Source: Hyalella azteca
Taxonomy: Eukaryota; Arthropoda; Malacostraca; Amphipoda; Hyalellidae
DNA: 64,000 bases
NCBI RefSeq assembly: GCF_000764305.2
Contig: NW_025932990.1
Span: 7,335-71,334, forward strand
Direction: 5' to 3'
Shown: positions 1-10,710 of the stretch, in pieces
How positions within the stretch are numbered: the stretch's first letter is position 1
Layout: each line of letters opens with the position of its first letter
Translations under genes and position numbers: made by a program
The notes under the pieces: generated by a model
What the model was told of the DNA's origin: nothing
The model's database searches: none
Seen by the model: only the letters and a program-made list of their open reading frames with translations

Positions 1-391
1 CGGCCAGTCGTACATTATGTAAAACAGCATCAACTAGGCCACGGACGGAGTGGAGTGACGATATGAACGCAGGGAGCGCGATGTCCTTTGACATACGGAT
101 ACCCAGACCTCCCAGCCGGACCGGTAACACAGCTTGTTCAAGAGATTCGCGCTCGAAGCCGACATTGGTGATGGTCGAAAGGGCAGAAACCAACACCTCA
201 TCGAACCGCTCCAAATCACCTACCCGCGTATATGCAGGAGACGCACGTAGGACATACTGGAGTTTAGGTAGAGCGAAACAATTCTTTAAACGCGTAAATG
301 CTTGATGACTATCAATTAATTTTAAACGCTCCACCATCCTCTCCACCATCTCCAAAACGTTGGCTTTGTGGCCGGAAGAGAGACCCAGGAT
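1..391 (-). mobile_element. Non-LTR retrotransposon reverse-transcriptase ORF, 3' fragment
   Basis: Read on the minus strand from about 385 down to 1, one frame stays open for roughly 125 codons without a Met start. It contains a stretch ending KLIDSHQAF, then RLKNCFALPKLQYVLR, and later LPVRLGGLGIR followed by ALPAFISSLHSV. This order, a short helix after the RT core and then a Gly-rich LPVR-GGLGIR block, is typical of the region behind the palm domain of many arthropod and cnidarian LINE-like ORFs. The catalytic YxDD region is not in the window. The fragment runs off the left edge and its upstream side is broken by a TTAA element at 392. It is a relic; the clade is not assigned. Confidence 0.7.
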
Positions 392-632
392 TTAACTCTC
401 TACCGCCTGACATGAATCACCGGAGCAATATTGTCACAAGCCTACTTTCCAAAAATGATACGTTCTAGTGAACGCAAAATGACTTGAACTGATGGTTGCC
501 GCCACGTACGACAACTTTAAAATGTTCTCTGTTGCGTACAAACGTCCTCATGTTTCTACACTCGATAGTTTACGTATAATTTAAGTTGAAAGTTATGTTC
601 CCGGAGAGTGACATATGGCAGTAGTGGGTTAA
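392..632. mobile_element. 241-bp piggyBac-like MITE, copy 1
   Basis: The element begins and ends with TTAA (392-395 and 629-632). Its ends are inverted repeats of the form TTAAC-n-CTCTACCGCC. A second copy of exactly the same length lies at 5288-5528 in the opposite orientation and is roughly 90% identical by eye. TTAA target duplication and ends reading CCCT/CCGT are characteristic of piggyBac-type elements. There is no coding capacity, so it is non-autonomous. It sits inside the reverse-transcriptase relic. Confidence 0.75.
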
Positions 633-705
633 AAGGGCTGATTCAGGAATCATAACCTGAACCCACTCTAAACACGGCCATCAACTCTTGACTCTATTTT
701 ACATC
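633..705 (-). mobile_element. Reverse-transcriptase relic, upstream side of the MITE
   Basis: On the minus strand this short piece reads KCKIES in one frame and IPESALL in another, ending at the TTAA site. These match the KCEI and IPESALLLGSP-type stretches that precede the helix encoded at 1-391 in the same LINE-like family. It is therefore the interrupted upstream continuation, with at least one frameshift. Exact upstream limit unclear. Confidence 0.5.
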
Positions 706-1594
706 TCTATATAGAACCATTTGCTGCTCTCTTATTCTCTTTATTGAGCGGTTCTAGGGTCTCCGGAAAATTATTTGTAAGTAAAAATGATGGACCGTAT
801 GAATTCTATTATTTTATATAGAAATGGAGGCCGAATTATATGAACGGTTCCTTGAATAATAAATTTATCAAAATTAACCAATTTGCTATTTCCCTAGCAG
901 GATTTTATCCTATCAATTGCAGAAGAAAAAAGACAAATGAAGCGAAATTCGATAACATCTCGATAACTGTGAATACAGTACTCTGACTTAGTGATAAGGA
1001 ATGGTGCAGTCAACATAATTCAAAAGTTTTCATAATTTATCTAAGGATGAAAGACGACTCAATAACGTTGTTTATGGTTGCAATCAAGTACAATCCCAAG
1101 CTATTATACTGACGTTGTATTGTTTTATGTAATTTTCTTCGCCTTAACATTGATTTTTATGCGCGTGTCAACCAGCCTCTCTATTGTACATGGTTGCAGG
1201 CGAGTATTCGTGTCTTATGTAGTGCAATTTCTGATGATTATTTCAAATAGCAACAATGTTGTTGAAACCATTGTTTCTTTGTGCAGCCTTTTATCCTAAT
1301 TGAATTCTTTGGGGCGGCCTGAAATCCTTCAACATCTGACAATGGAAAAGTAAATGTTTAGAATATTCATGCATGAGCTTATGCAATCAAGTTGAGTCCT
1401 GATAATGTTTGCCATCCAGTTAGTATGGCGAATTGTTCTGTTATTAAATATCGATCATACAAATGCTAGAATCGATGAGTTCGCCTTGGAGACAAATCCA
1501 CATGTTTCAAGTGTCAGTGTTGGCCTGTGTTTTACTGGGAGAAGATCGAATTCAGTATTATAATCTTGTCTCAAAGTTTATCGTTTTGTCAAAG
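706..1594. other. No gene recognised; upstream region of the receptor gene
   Basis: AT-rich sequence. A hydrophobic 73-codon open frame at 1078-1299 starts at TTG and shows no family similarity. The receptor frame is open upstream to 1463 (ATG), but the residues before 1595 do not look like a receptor N-terminus. No TATA box or initiator could be assigned. Confidence 0.4.
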
Positions 1595-2257
1595 ATGAAT
1601 TCCTTAACACTGAGACAGTATCTATTGAAGATACTTGGCTTACTTCGATTCGATATTTTTGAATTCAGTGCGCAATCGAACGCATTTTGGTTGCTTTACG
1701 CGATAATTTTCCACACTTCAACAATGATTCTTCAGATATTCAGATCTGAAGACAATAAGAATCCTGTCAGTTTACTTTTCCATGCAAGTACAACTTTGGT
1801 GACAATACTTAATATAATTGGTCTGTTATCGGTAGCTTTGAGAAGCAAGGGCTTGGCTAAAATACTCATATTTTTCGAAAACAATAACAGCCTGCAAAGT
1901 GACACTGTCAAGTCAACCAAATTCTCTACTCTCCTATTTATAGACGGCGTTTCATTGGCCTTTATAGTCACAGTCTCATCAGGACATTTCTTTTACTGGT
2001 CTCTTAGAGGTAGTCTATATTCGAACCCTTTCCTTAACTACCTCACAAAAGTATTGGAAGGCTTATCGTCGGCCGGCGGTATCGCGGCGCTGGCAATGTT
2101 TCGTGTGACCTGCCTGAACGTCGTGCGTGTCCTGCGTGGTCGCTGCCACGCTCTGTGCACGAATATTACGAGGGATCAACTCAGCGCTGGAAAATACACG
2201 CGTTTCGAGAAATCACTTATTAGTGAAGCCCAGGAACTGGAAAGATACATTATTAAG
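1595..2257 (+). CDS. Receptor exon 1 (residues 1-221, helices 1-4)
   Basis: Begins at ATG 1595 and ends at codon AAG before the donor GTGAGA at 2258, phase 0. It encodes the first four hydrophobic segments and the start of the long intracellular loop, ending ELERYIIK. Confidence 0.8.
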
Positions 2258-5200
2258 GTGAGATTAAATAAAGCTACTGAATCGTAGCTATGAGGTTCAA
2301 TATTTGTTAGGTCTGTGTACTTATTTATTTATCGTGTTCAGATGAATCGTTTCTATCGATTCATCCTAATGTTTAGATTCTCTTTATAACATGAGTATAC
2401 GGATGGACTTCCACTCTCAAAGACTTCATTACTTTCTAATTCTAGAGCCAGTATTTGTACAAAAATAGCTCATATTCAGAATTTCCCTTCTTTCGCTAAT
2501 AATGTTTACATTCTACATTAGGCATTTTATTGGTTAAAAAAACCTCGGTAATGACATGTTAGAATGCACGAAACAAGAGTATTCCCAAGCCTGGAAACTG
2601 AATTAATATCATATTTCTGAATCTGAGCCACATGAATTGCCAGCAAAGAATAATTAAATAAAACAATATATTTATCTACTTCAGGTAGCAGAGAAACAGC
2701 AGGACTTCCTCGTCAGTGTCGGGACGTTCCTGACGGTGCGGATGGTGGGCAGCGTGCTGCTCATGTCCGTCTTATATATATAAATAAAACAATATATTTA
2801 TCTACTTCAGGTAGCAGAGAAACAGCAGGACTTCCTCGTCAGTGTCGGGACGTTCCTGACGGTGCGGGTGGTGGGCAGCGTGCTGCTCATGTCCGTCTTC
2901 ACAGCCCAGGCGCTCACGGCGCAGACGTGGCAACCTGCTGCTGGGGCGGCCGTCTTTTGCTTGTCGCTGCTATTTATCTACAGCACCGGCGATGCGTATT
3001 GTGCTAATGTACGTCGATATATAGAAGTATCTACAGCACCGGGGATGCGTATTGTCTTAATGTACGTCGATATATAAAAGTATATAGCCGAGGAGGTACG
3101 TATAATATTATTGTACGTCGATAAATAAAAGTATATATAGCACCGGGGATGCGTATTGCGTTAATGTACGTCGATATATAGAAATATATGGCAGAGGGGA
3201 GGTACGTATAATATTATTGTACGTCGATAAATAAAAGTATATATAGCACCGGGGATGCGTATTGCGTTAATGTACGTCGATATATGGAAATATATGGCAG
3301 AGGGGGTACGTATGATATTATTGTACGTCGATAAATAAAAGTATATATAGCACCGGGGATGCACATTGCGTTTATGTACGTCGATATATAAAAGTATATA
3401 GCCGAGGGGGTACGTATAATATTATTGTACGTCGATAAATAAAAGTATATATAGCCGAGGGGATACGTATGATATTATTGTATGTCGATAAATAAAAGTA
3501 TATATAGCCGAGAATAATTTATGTCGATATATACAAAATGTTTAGCAGTGGGGATACGCATTGCATTGAGGCACGTCGATATATAAAAGTATATATCGCA
3601 GAGGGAATGCGTATACGTTGATTTATAAAACTATACGTATTGCTCAATGGATACGTATTCTATCAATGTACGTTGATATATAAAAGCATATATCATAAGG
3701 GATACGTATACGTCAATTTATAAAATTATACAGCAAAAAGCGACCTTTAGTTTTATTTAGCGACGTTTCGAATATACAATATTCATTATCAAGCACGTGA
3801 AGGCTTTTGCAACACTTGAAATTTAACTTTTGGAATAGTAGTACAAATCAAGGGTATTGCGGATACAGTTTGAAAACTATATTTAAAATAAGTGCATAAA
3901 AAAGTTTATAATTTAAAATTGCCTAAAAGAAAGGATTTTGCCGAATTACACTAGTCTATTCACAAAAAGCGTAGCAACGGGGATACGTATATTGCCTTGA
4001 GGTATGTCAAGGAATAAAAGTATAAATAGCATAGAAGGATGTGTTATGCCTTAAGGTAACTCTATAGATAATATTATTATAATATATAAATGCATATTAT
4101 CTTATGATGCGACTGTCAATGAAAATTACTCCAGCACCGGGGAGGCCAATTGTCTCAGGCAGCGGATAACCTCTGTTGCTAATCTATCAAGCGATTGGCT
4201 GAATTATCAAGTGAATGACTAAAGTATCAATGATTGGCTGAAGTATCAAGTAATTGGCTGAATTATCAAGTGAATGACTAAAGTATCAATGATTGGCTGA
4301 ATTATCAATGATTGGCTGAATTATCGAGTGAATGACTGAAGTATCAAGTAATTGGCTGAATTATCAAGTGAATTGCTGAAGTATCAATGATATGCTGAAG
4401 TACCAATTAAATGACTGAAGGTGCAAGAGGTTATCACTCAGAAAAGAGATGGATACTTTGTCCCATTGACGATGCACTACCTACCTTTCTACGGGCCATC
4501 CTGAACCAGTCTCGGCTAGTGCTGTAGGGAGGAAATGGTGTCATTATTTGGACGACGAGTTCAATTCATTTTTATCGCAAAAATATTCTTCATTATTTGA
4601 ATAAGTTATATGCACATATAATTTTAATTTCAAATTTTAACTTCCATTCTCTTTGCCTGGATTAATATGGTTTTTCAAAACAAAATATTCCCGTATCTAC
4701 AAAATTTGAGGAAAACACTCACAAGAAATCATAACCTCATAAAAGTTTACACGGCCTTTTAATTTTTCATATGTTCCATGACTCTGTTTTAAGCAACAAA
4801 TGAAATTTACGATAAAATGAATAAAACAATTCAATAAATAGATTCTACCATAACATTTAGAGTTATGGCAGCGTTTACTGTTAATGAATTAAGAGCTTTT
4901 TGTAAGATATATGAGCAAAATTCAATAAAACAACAATTAAAACAAAATCTATTGTCGCAAAGATCTTAGATGTCATAGAAATTTGATGCAGTTGTTCTAT
5001 GTTCAAATCAAACAGTCATTTTTTTAGGCAGCTTTGTCACATTTATGCATTTATTTATGTGATCGTATATTTTATGTTTAATTATAACACAGTGTATTTC
5101 CAAGGCTACCATAGCAATAATTTTTCATATATAACTTCATATTAAATTACGTCAGATGGAGGAGGTATTGGAGGAACTGCGCGTGGCGGCCATCAGCTTG

Positions 5201-6593
5201 GCGGACGTGCAGCTCAGGACGCAGGTATAGAACAGTTTATTAAATAATTTAATTAAGACGAATAGAAGAGTTTAATAATTAATCTAATTAACCCTCTACC
5301 GCCCCATGTCACTCTCCGGGAACATAACTTTCAACTTAAATTATACGTAAACTATTGAGTGTAGCAACCTGAGGACGTTTGTATGCAACAGAGAACATTT
5401 TAAAGTTGTCATACGTGGCGGCAACCATCAGTGCAAGTCATTTTGCGCTCACTAGAACGTATCTCTTTAGGGAAGTAGGCGCGTGACAATATTGCTCCGG
5501 TTACTCGTGTCAGGCGGTAGACGGTTAAGTCGAATAGAGCAGTTTAATTATTAATAAATCTACTTCATCATTATCATAAAAATATTAATTAGCATTCTCT
5601 ACTGTGTAGACATTCATTTACTGCCCAATTGTTATTTTCAGATAACTTGCGAAGTTCCATTTAAAAAATTGTGGTTTTCAGGTTGAGCTACATTAAAAAT
5701 CATATTCTCTTCTGGTTAGAATTAAATTATGTGGTTGAATAGATAAGCGAAAGAATTTTTACTTCTGCTTTTGTATAGGGTGTCCAGTTTTGGGCACCGT
5801 TAAATCATTCTTGTACGCAGATGTTTTCACTTTCAACTTAAAATAGAAGCTGTTTTTAGTGCTTTGGTAGGATATTCTAACTTGATATTTTAAAAAAGAG
5901 GATGGAAAATTTCATGTTTACATTTGTTTTTCTCCATTTATGAGTTTAATATATGCATTTGTCAAAGATCGCGAGCATTGTAACCCGACTGGAAAAGATG
6001 GCGCCGGTGACAATCGGTCGGGCGTACAGCCTGACGCGCGGCTCCCTCATCGCCGTGAGTGTCCAATTCAGTAGCACTCACACTTCACTCACAGAAATGA
6101 GCGAGACTTTGTCCAAATAACGGTACACTTATTGCTTTTGTGATCGTAATGCTGACCCAGCTTAGCCCAATGCTGCGTACGTTCTATACTCACGCTGTGG
6201 GTGAAAACTAATGTAATTATTTGCACAATTTGAGCTAATAATTTTTTGAGCTTGAACTGTATGAAATACCACGTAAGTTGAAGAAAATATGTTTATCGTG
6301 AACCGTGTACTATATTCAACTCAAAATATAAGTTTCTCCTGTAATATCAAAATAACGTCCATGTTCACTTTCTCCAGAGTTGATAGCATAGCCCATTGAA
6401 CACTCATTCATCTTATTAGGCCTACAAATTTAATAAACGAATTAACTTCAATAAAAAATTATTTCAATGGCAAAATATTCAATGATAATCAGGTATTTGA
6501 TTTCAGGTGCTGCATTCCGTGCTGGGTTTCGTAATCGTCATCATGGAGATGCAAGATTCAAGTGTTAAAGATACCATACCTCAAAGTGCATGA
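1595..6593 (+). CDS. Gustatory-receptor-family seven-transmembrane chemoreceptor (5 exons)
   Basis: Joined exons 1595-2257, 2811-3008, 5156-5224, 5968-6054 and 6507-6593 encode 367 residues. All four introns are phase 0, as is usual for C-terminal introns of insect Gr/Or genes. Hydrophobic segments are at about 31-49, 58-82, 112-135, 153-178, 232-256, 264-283 and 334-353: seven helices with a long fifth-sixth loop including RYIIKVAEKQQDF. The C-terminal RAYSLTRGSLIAVLHSVLGF then IVIMEMQ resembles the Gr signature, in which a TY-hydrophobic-QF motif ends helix 7, though here TY and the final F are replaced. Family knowledge: these are ligand-gated cation channels of sensory neurons with an intracellular N-terminus. 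Start chosen at MNSLTLRQYLLKILGLL because an amphipathic stretch before helix 1 is typical; the upstream ATG at 1463 would add 44 residues. The ligand cannot be inferred. The length is normal and no frameshift is needed if the second copy of the duplicated exon 2 acceptor is used. Confidence 0.8.
2258..2654. other. Receptor intron 1
   Basis: AT-rich intron sequence; nothing recognised until the duplicated acceptor block that begins at 2655. Confidence 0.6.
2655..2780 (+). pseudogene. Duplicated acceptor plus exon 2 start (decoy copy A)
   Basis: This 126-bp block is followed directly by a near-identical copy (2781-2890). Each contains the intron end, the acceptor TCTACTTCAG and the first 26 codons of exon 2 (VAEKQQDFLVSVG onward). 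Copy A reads RMVGSV where copy B reads RVVGSV; otherwise they agree. Copy A then runs into TAA within about four codons and has no donor. Splicing to its acceptor (2684/2685) would truncate the receptor after helix 5 begins, so copy A is a decoy or poison exon. Confidence 0.8.
2811..3008 (+). CDS. Receptor exon 2 (residues 222-287, helices 5-6)
   Basis: Acceptor TTCAG ends at 2810. The exon encodes FLTVRVVGSVLLMSVF and AAVFCLSLLFIYSTGDAY and ends at codon AAT before GTACGT at 3009, phase 0. Its last 33 bases plus the donor seed the tandem array that follows. Confidence 0.75.
2976..3735 (+). repeat. Tandem array of about 53 bp spanning the exon 2 donor
   Basis: The first unit is the exon end and donor itself (cagcaccgg at 2981, GTACGTCGAT at 3009). 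The second starts exactly 53 bp later (cagcaccgg at 3034, GTACGTCGAT at 3062). About a dozen further units follow, alternating a form that keeps the exon-like gcaccggggatgcgtattg with a diverged form reading gccgagggggtacgtat. Most keep a GTACGTCGAT donor-like core. Units decay towards 3735. Confidence 0.85.
3736..4189. other. Receptor intron 2, AT-rich
   Basis: Degraded outliers of the preceding array occur around 3975-4030 (gcaacggggatacgtatattg). Otherwise nothing recognised. Confidence 0.5.
4190..4430. repeat. Minisatellite, ATTGGCTGAATTATCAAGTG type
   Basis: About ten degenerate units of roughly 20-24 bp alternate attggctgaattatcaag with tgaatgactaaagtatcaa inside receptor intron 2. No reading frame of interest. 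Confidence 0.8.
4431..5155. other. Receptor intron 2, remainder
   Basis: AT-rich, nothing recognised; ends at acceptor ACGTCAG (5155). Confidence 0.5.
5156..5224 (+). CDS. Receptor exon 3 (residues 288-310)
   Basis: 69-nt exon encoding MEEVLEELRVAAISLADVQL plus RTQ, phase 0 at both ends, with donor GTATAG. It forms the loop between helices 6 and 7, the usual place of a small exon in Gr genes. Confidence 0.7.
5288..5528. mobile_element. 241-bp piggyBac-like MITE, copy 2
   Basis: TTAA at both ends (5288-5291, 5525-5528), inverted termini TTAACCCTCTACCGCC / TTAACCGTCTACCGCC, and inverted relative to the copy at 392-632. It lies 63 bp inside receptor intron 3. Confidence 0.8.
5968..6054 (+). 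CDS. Receptor exon 4 (residues 311-339)
   Basis: Acceptor CAAAG ends at 5967, with a weak pyrimidine tract. Encodes IASIVTRLEKMAPVTIGRAY then SLTRGSLIA; donor GTGAGT at 6055, phase 0. The LEKMAP and RGSLIA residues match the conserved segment before helix 7 of Gr proteins. Confidence 0.7.
6086..6251 (+). mobile_element. CACTCAG-type MITE in receptor intron 4
   Basis: Starts actcacagaaatgagcgagactttgtccaaat-like and contains GTAATGCTGACCCAGCTTAG and a CACGCTGTGGGTGAAAA stretch. Member of the dispersed family described in the findings; its right end is diverged. Confidence 0.65.
6507..6593 (+). CDS. Receptor exon 5 (residues 340-367, helix 7 end) and stop
   Basis: Acceptor TTTCAG ends at 6506. 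Encodes VLHSVLGFVIVIMEMQ followed by a short polar tail ending PQSA, TGA at 6591-6593. Confidence 0.75.
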   Translation: MLHSVLGFVIVIMEMQDSSVKDTIPQSA

Positions 6594-6752
6594 AAAGATT
6601 CTCGAATATATACGTTAAAAAAATCAAAAACGCGTATAAATGTCGAACACAAAAGCAAAAAATGAGCTTGTTAGTAATCGTTTGGCGAAATTCTTCAACA
6701 GTAATCGAAAAAATTTTGCATCAACCTGTTGAGCTGAATCAGCCAAAGATCA

Positions 6753-6758
6753 AATAAA
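6753..6758 (+). promoter_or_regulatory. Candidate polyadenylation signal of the receptor gene
   Basis: AATAAA lies 160 bp after the receptor stop codon. The hexamer is common in AT-rich DNA, so this is only positional support. Confidence 0.3.
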
Positions 6759-6984
6759 ATTCTGCGATACAAAGTATTTACAAAAAACTAAAGCTACAAT
6801 TTCCAAGTAACTTCCTAATAAATAGCTTAGTAATAAATACCTCCTAATGATATAGAAACAATAAATATTGAGACCACACCAGGTCACAATATATTACGAT
6901 CGAGCAGCTTTAGCTCAAGATCCGCGATGAATTCACAGGCCGCGTCACACTAATGACGTCAAACTCTACAAGACCGTCACAACC

Positions 6985-8360
6985 ATTGTGATGGAGGAAC
7001 CCACCAGCATCATTGCAGGTCATCTCAACGAACGGCAGTACATTATTGCAGGTCATCTCAACGAACGGCAGTACATTATTGTAGCCATAGTTACGTACAT
7101 ATACTCTACGTACAAACACTCGCACATTCATGCACATAGACAATTCGACTATATTTTTTCTTCTTGCATGAATAGATTATATCAAACTTCAGTGTAGTTC
7201 GTAATATATTTTTGTGAATTTTTATTTATTAATTATGTAAATATGTTAATTGATTAATTAATAAATGAGTTTGAACTATTTGTAAGACTCTAATGTCGCA
7301 GAATGACGATGATGATCACTAAAAAATTGTGTGCATAAAAAAATAAATATTTGTGTTCAGATTGAGGTGTACACGCATAGAAATTAATGGTTAATGTATT
7401 CAAATTGTGACACACTTTCTGCGCGTAGCACTGACGCGCCTTTATGTCAGACCTATTTTGTCCTGGGTGACCACACAAGTTCTGGTCAATAAGTTCATCG
7501 ATATTTTTACAAAGTTTCTCGGAGTGGATACTTTCGTCACTATTTTTTCGCTGTGAAAGGTGATTGCTACGAGGAATTGAGAATTGGCATTAATCTCTTT
7601 TATTTGGTGTCAATCTTGTGCCACACAATTGTGTGCTGCTCATAAACGTGAACGTGATATTAGTTGATATTGTGGTCTATTAATAGATATAAAAGTTCTA
7701 ATAGTAGAGATAATGAATTCTAACAATAGAGATTGTGAGTTCTTATAAGAGCGATGGTGAGATCTAAAACTTCACAACAAAATTTTGCTGCGTGCCTAAC
7801 TCTGCAATAGGTATCGCCCAGGGGCCATACATTCAAAACTCGCTAAGTGAACGTACTGTAAGTACTTACGCTCGATTTTCTTGTCTATGATTGGTGGATT
7901 TTGCTCAAAAGGCCATCAATGATTGGCTGATGAACTTACGATCTCTTAACTTTTTTTGAAAGTATGGGCCCAGGACTCGACGAGCAGGTAAATCAGCTGC
8001 TACATGTCCGCTTCAGTTCAGGTCTGGGATTGAAGGGCAGCCTTTGGATGGCTGGTAAACCCAGTATGACTCGGCTCGGCCAAATCTTCTCATAAACTCA
8101 GGCTACTATAAATTTGGATAAGAGATTCTGACCAGAGGCTGGTTTCGGATGGCCCAGCAGACTCCGAATAAACTTAAACCAAGTGTATCGACTATTGGAC
8201 AGAAGCCTAGGCGATACCAGAATTTTGTTTTGAGTTAAGATAAAAGTTCTTACAACAGAGGTAGTGAATTCTAATAATAGAAATAACGAGTTCCAATGAC
8301 AGAGTTCATTAGTTCTTAAATAGAGGGTATAAGTTCTAAAAACAGAAATCTTGCTTTTAT
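6985..8360 (-). repeat. Composite interspersed repeat, copy 1 (minus orientation)
   Basis: Read on the minus strand: a region of agttctaataatagagataa-like units (8360-8236), a conserved 240-bp core (8220-7978), a nested MITE (7972-7819), more such units (7790-7680), a partial CACTCAG-family MITE (about 7472-7399), and a 33-bp repeat containing CGTTCGTTGAGATGACCTGC (7085-7000). The same order and orientation is found at 28225-29520 on the plus strand. No coding capacity recognised; superfamily unknown. Confidence 0.55.
7819..7972. mobile_element. CAGGGGCCAT MITE, copy 1
   Basis: Termini CAGGGGCCATACATTCAAAA and, inverted, CTGGGCCCATACTTTCAAAA bound a 154-bp segment containing ATGATTGGTGGATT and TGATTGGCTGATGAACTTAC. 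A second copy lies at 8694-8842. No coding capacity. The CAG-start termini suggest a hAT-like origin. Confidence 0.65.
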
Positions 8361-8460
8361 ATACACACAAAAATACTCGCACACATGCCCTTACACACGT
8401 ATATCACACAGAAACACAAACACACGCACACACACTCGTGCACTCACACGCATAGAAAAT
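8350..8460. repeat. CA-rich simple sequence
   Basis: Imperfect (CA)n-type tract with acacac and gcacac interruptions. Confidence 0.7.
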
Positions 8461-8693
8461 TTAACAATTCAGACGCAAATTGAATTGTTCCGATGCTCGT
8501 TTGTTCGATAATAGCGGTCCCAGACCACGAGTCCTACAACAAGCGCTGTTGTTCTGCCCCCTGATTGCCGTACAAGTGGAGCATCATTAATCCCTGCCTT
8601 GCCTGCCTTGAGTTCAAGGTATTCGTCTGAAGGAACACAAGCGTTCATATTCCAGCGGTAAACAGCTGCCTGCATCCATACTGGAATATGAAC

Positions 8694-8842
8694 CAGGGGC
8701 CATGCTTTCAAAATTCGCTAAGTGAACGTAAGTACTTACGCTCTATTTTCTTGTCCATGATTGGTGGATTATGCTTGAAAGGCCGTCACTGATTGGCTGA
8801 TGAACTTACGATCTCTTAACTTTTTTTGAAAGTATGGCCCCA
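8694..8842. mobile_element. CAGGGGCCAT MITE, copy 2
   Basis: Same internal sequence as 7819-7972 and in the same orientation. GAAC flanks both ends (gaac|CAGGGGCC and GGCCCCAG|gaac), which may be a remnant of the target duplication. Confidence 0.7.
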
Positions 8843-10710
8843 GGAACAGGTACCTACCACTGTGGTCAAATCCAACACAACATTTCATTAACGAACTATA
8901 CGTAGAGGCACATAACTGCATATTTTAGAATATTTTGCGCGAGAATTTATTCATCAAAAGTGAAAACTTTTTCTGTCGATACACCCAAAACTCCTTTTTC
9001 GTGTATTTCGGAATTTCAGAATCGCAAGTATAAGAAATTATTTTCCGTTTTAATTGAGCGGGACCTTGTAGAATAAGTATAGTTTTAAGTTGATTTCTAG
9101 ATAGCTAGGAACCATTAGAGAAGAAGGATTTTGGAGGCGTGAGCGATGGGTGATACCTAACAGTGTTCTGGACTGCTGAATTCTATATCAACTTCGGAGT
9201 GAAATTTTCGTCCTATCTCTAACTTATTAACTTGACTTAATGCATGACACGGGCCCTTTGGCATTTAATGCATGCTAAGTCACCTCTTTGGTTAGGCCCA
9301 ACAACTTAGAAGTCGTCTTTGGCGCATTACTTTGTCAGTATCGCCGGCTTTCGAGCCTTCACTTGAACTACTAATTGCACTTGTGCACATTAACCTCCTT
9401 CTGCTAACTTAGCAAGTTGGGCCAGCCATTAACTAATATTCCATTAATTGCACCAATATACCTCCAATGCCTCTAAACGGCTTTATTCAAGCCACTTCGA
9501 AATTCGCCAATGGCAATAATTTTGAAGGTTGGTCTTCGCGAATAATTTAAATTGTGTCTTGTGAAAATGTCGAGCTTTGACTTGTTCATACCATATTACT
9601 AAGGTTCTTGCTAGTATTTGACCCCCGGTATTCACCTCTCGTCTCGTACGTGTCATCTCGCTTCTTGCCTCCGGTGCTGCCAGTGCACACTACCTGTTCT
9701 GCGTTGTACTTTGTTTGATTTAAGGTTAGAAAGAGGGATAGTGTTCACTGTCATATCTTGTGCCGTTTAAATTGGAATTACTGAATATAGTGGTATTATA
9801 GTCATTTCTAGAGCTCCTACTTGCATTTGATTTGGATCATTTGTCTCTAATTTCAGTGTCTTGGACAACAGCCTCGACAGTTCAAGAGTGACTGCACAGG
9901 TGTCAAAGTTTTGTCGTTTCGAGTTCAATAAAAATTATTAGCTGTTATATTCGTATAAACTCCTTACAAGAAGAGAATTTAAGAATTATAAATTTTGGTC
10001 ATTAACACGTACTTTTATTTAAATTTGCAAATGGCACATGAATTTTTCCATGACATAAATTAGTTTGAACTCTTTTTCAACTATCGTCATCATGATTTAG
10101 TCATTATATCGAAAAAAAGAACTAAGTCAATTTCGATAATGCGCAATTGAAACATTTCTTACTATACCTATTCAGTTGAGTTTTGCTGCTTAGTTCTGTA
10201 ATTCATCTCTGTAATTGTACAAATAAATTTATTTGTGCAACTACAATAAATAAATGCAATAAATTTAACTGTAATTTAACCAATTTCATTTGAAACTGTG
10301 AACTCGCAGTCTCTTCCTGTACGGAAGTGCGATGAATGAAAAATTATCATCCAAAGTGACTGCCCTCTTCTTCGTTAAAGCAGCATCCATGCATGAATTT
10401 GCCGAAATTTGTGTGTTTGAATTCTGGCATCACAAATACATAGGAACTAATTCAGCTCGTATCTAGGATACTTACCGTTTCGAGACTGTCTGAATTGGTA
10501 ACAAGTGCACCACATTGGCGCCAGATGATCGAAACACCTTTAAGAATACGTAGCCACTTACGTAGTGCGTAAGTACTGCTAAGTAGACGTAACTTGAAAC
10601 GATGGTATTATCAAAACATTTCGGTGTGAAGTTACGCCAACTTAACGCTTACGCTTTATGTAACTTAACGACAACTCCGAACAGGCGTGGAGTTATGGAG
10701 GTGGCGTTAA
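8843..10710. other. Intergenic, no gene recognised
   Basis: AT-rich. At 10545-10705 there are repeated acttacg/cgtaagt words and a segment that resumes after the TTAA element at 11519, suggesting an older repeat into which that element jumped. No open frame of interest. Confidence 0.4.

Noticed and set aside
1078..1299. Hydrophobic 73-codon frame upstream of the receptor
   Set aside because: Starts at TTG, hydrophobicity is expected from T-rich DNA, and no receptor motif or in-phase donor is evident.
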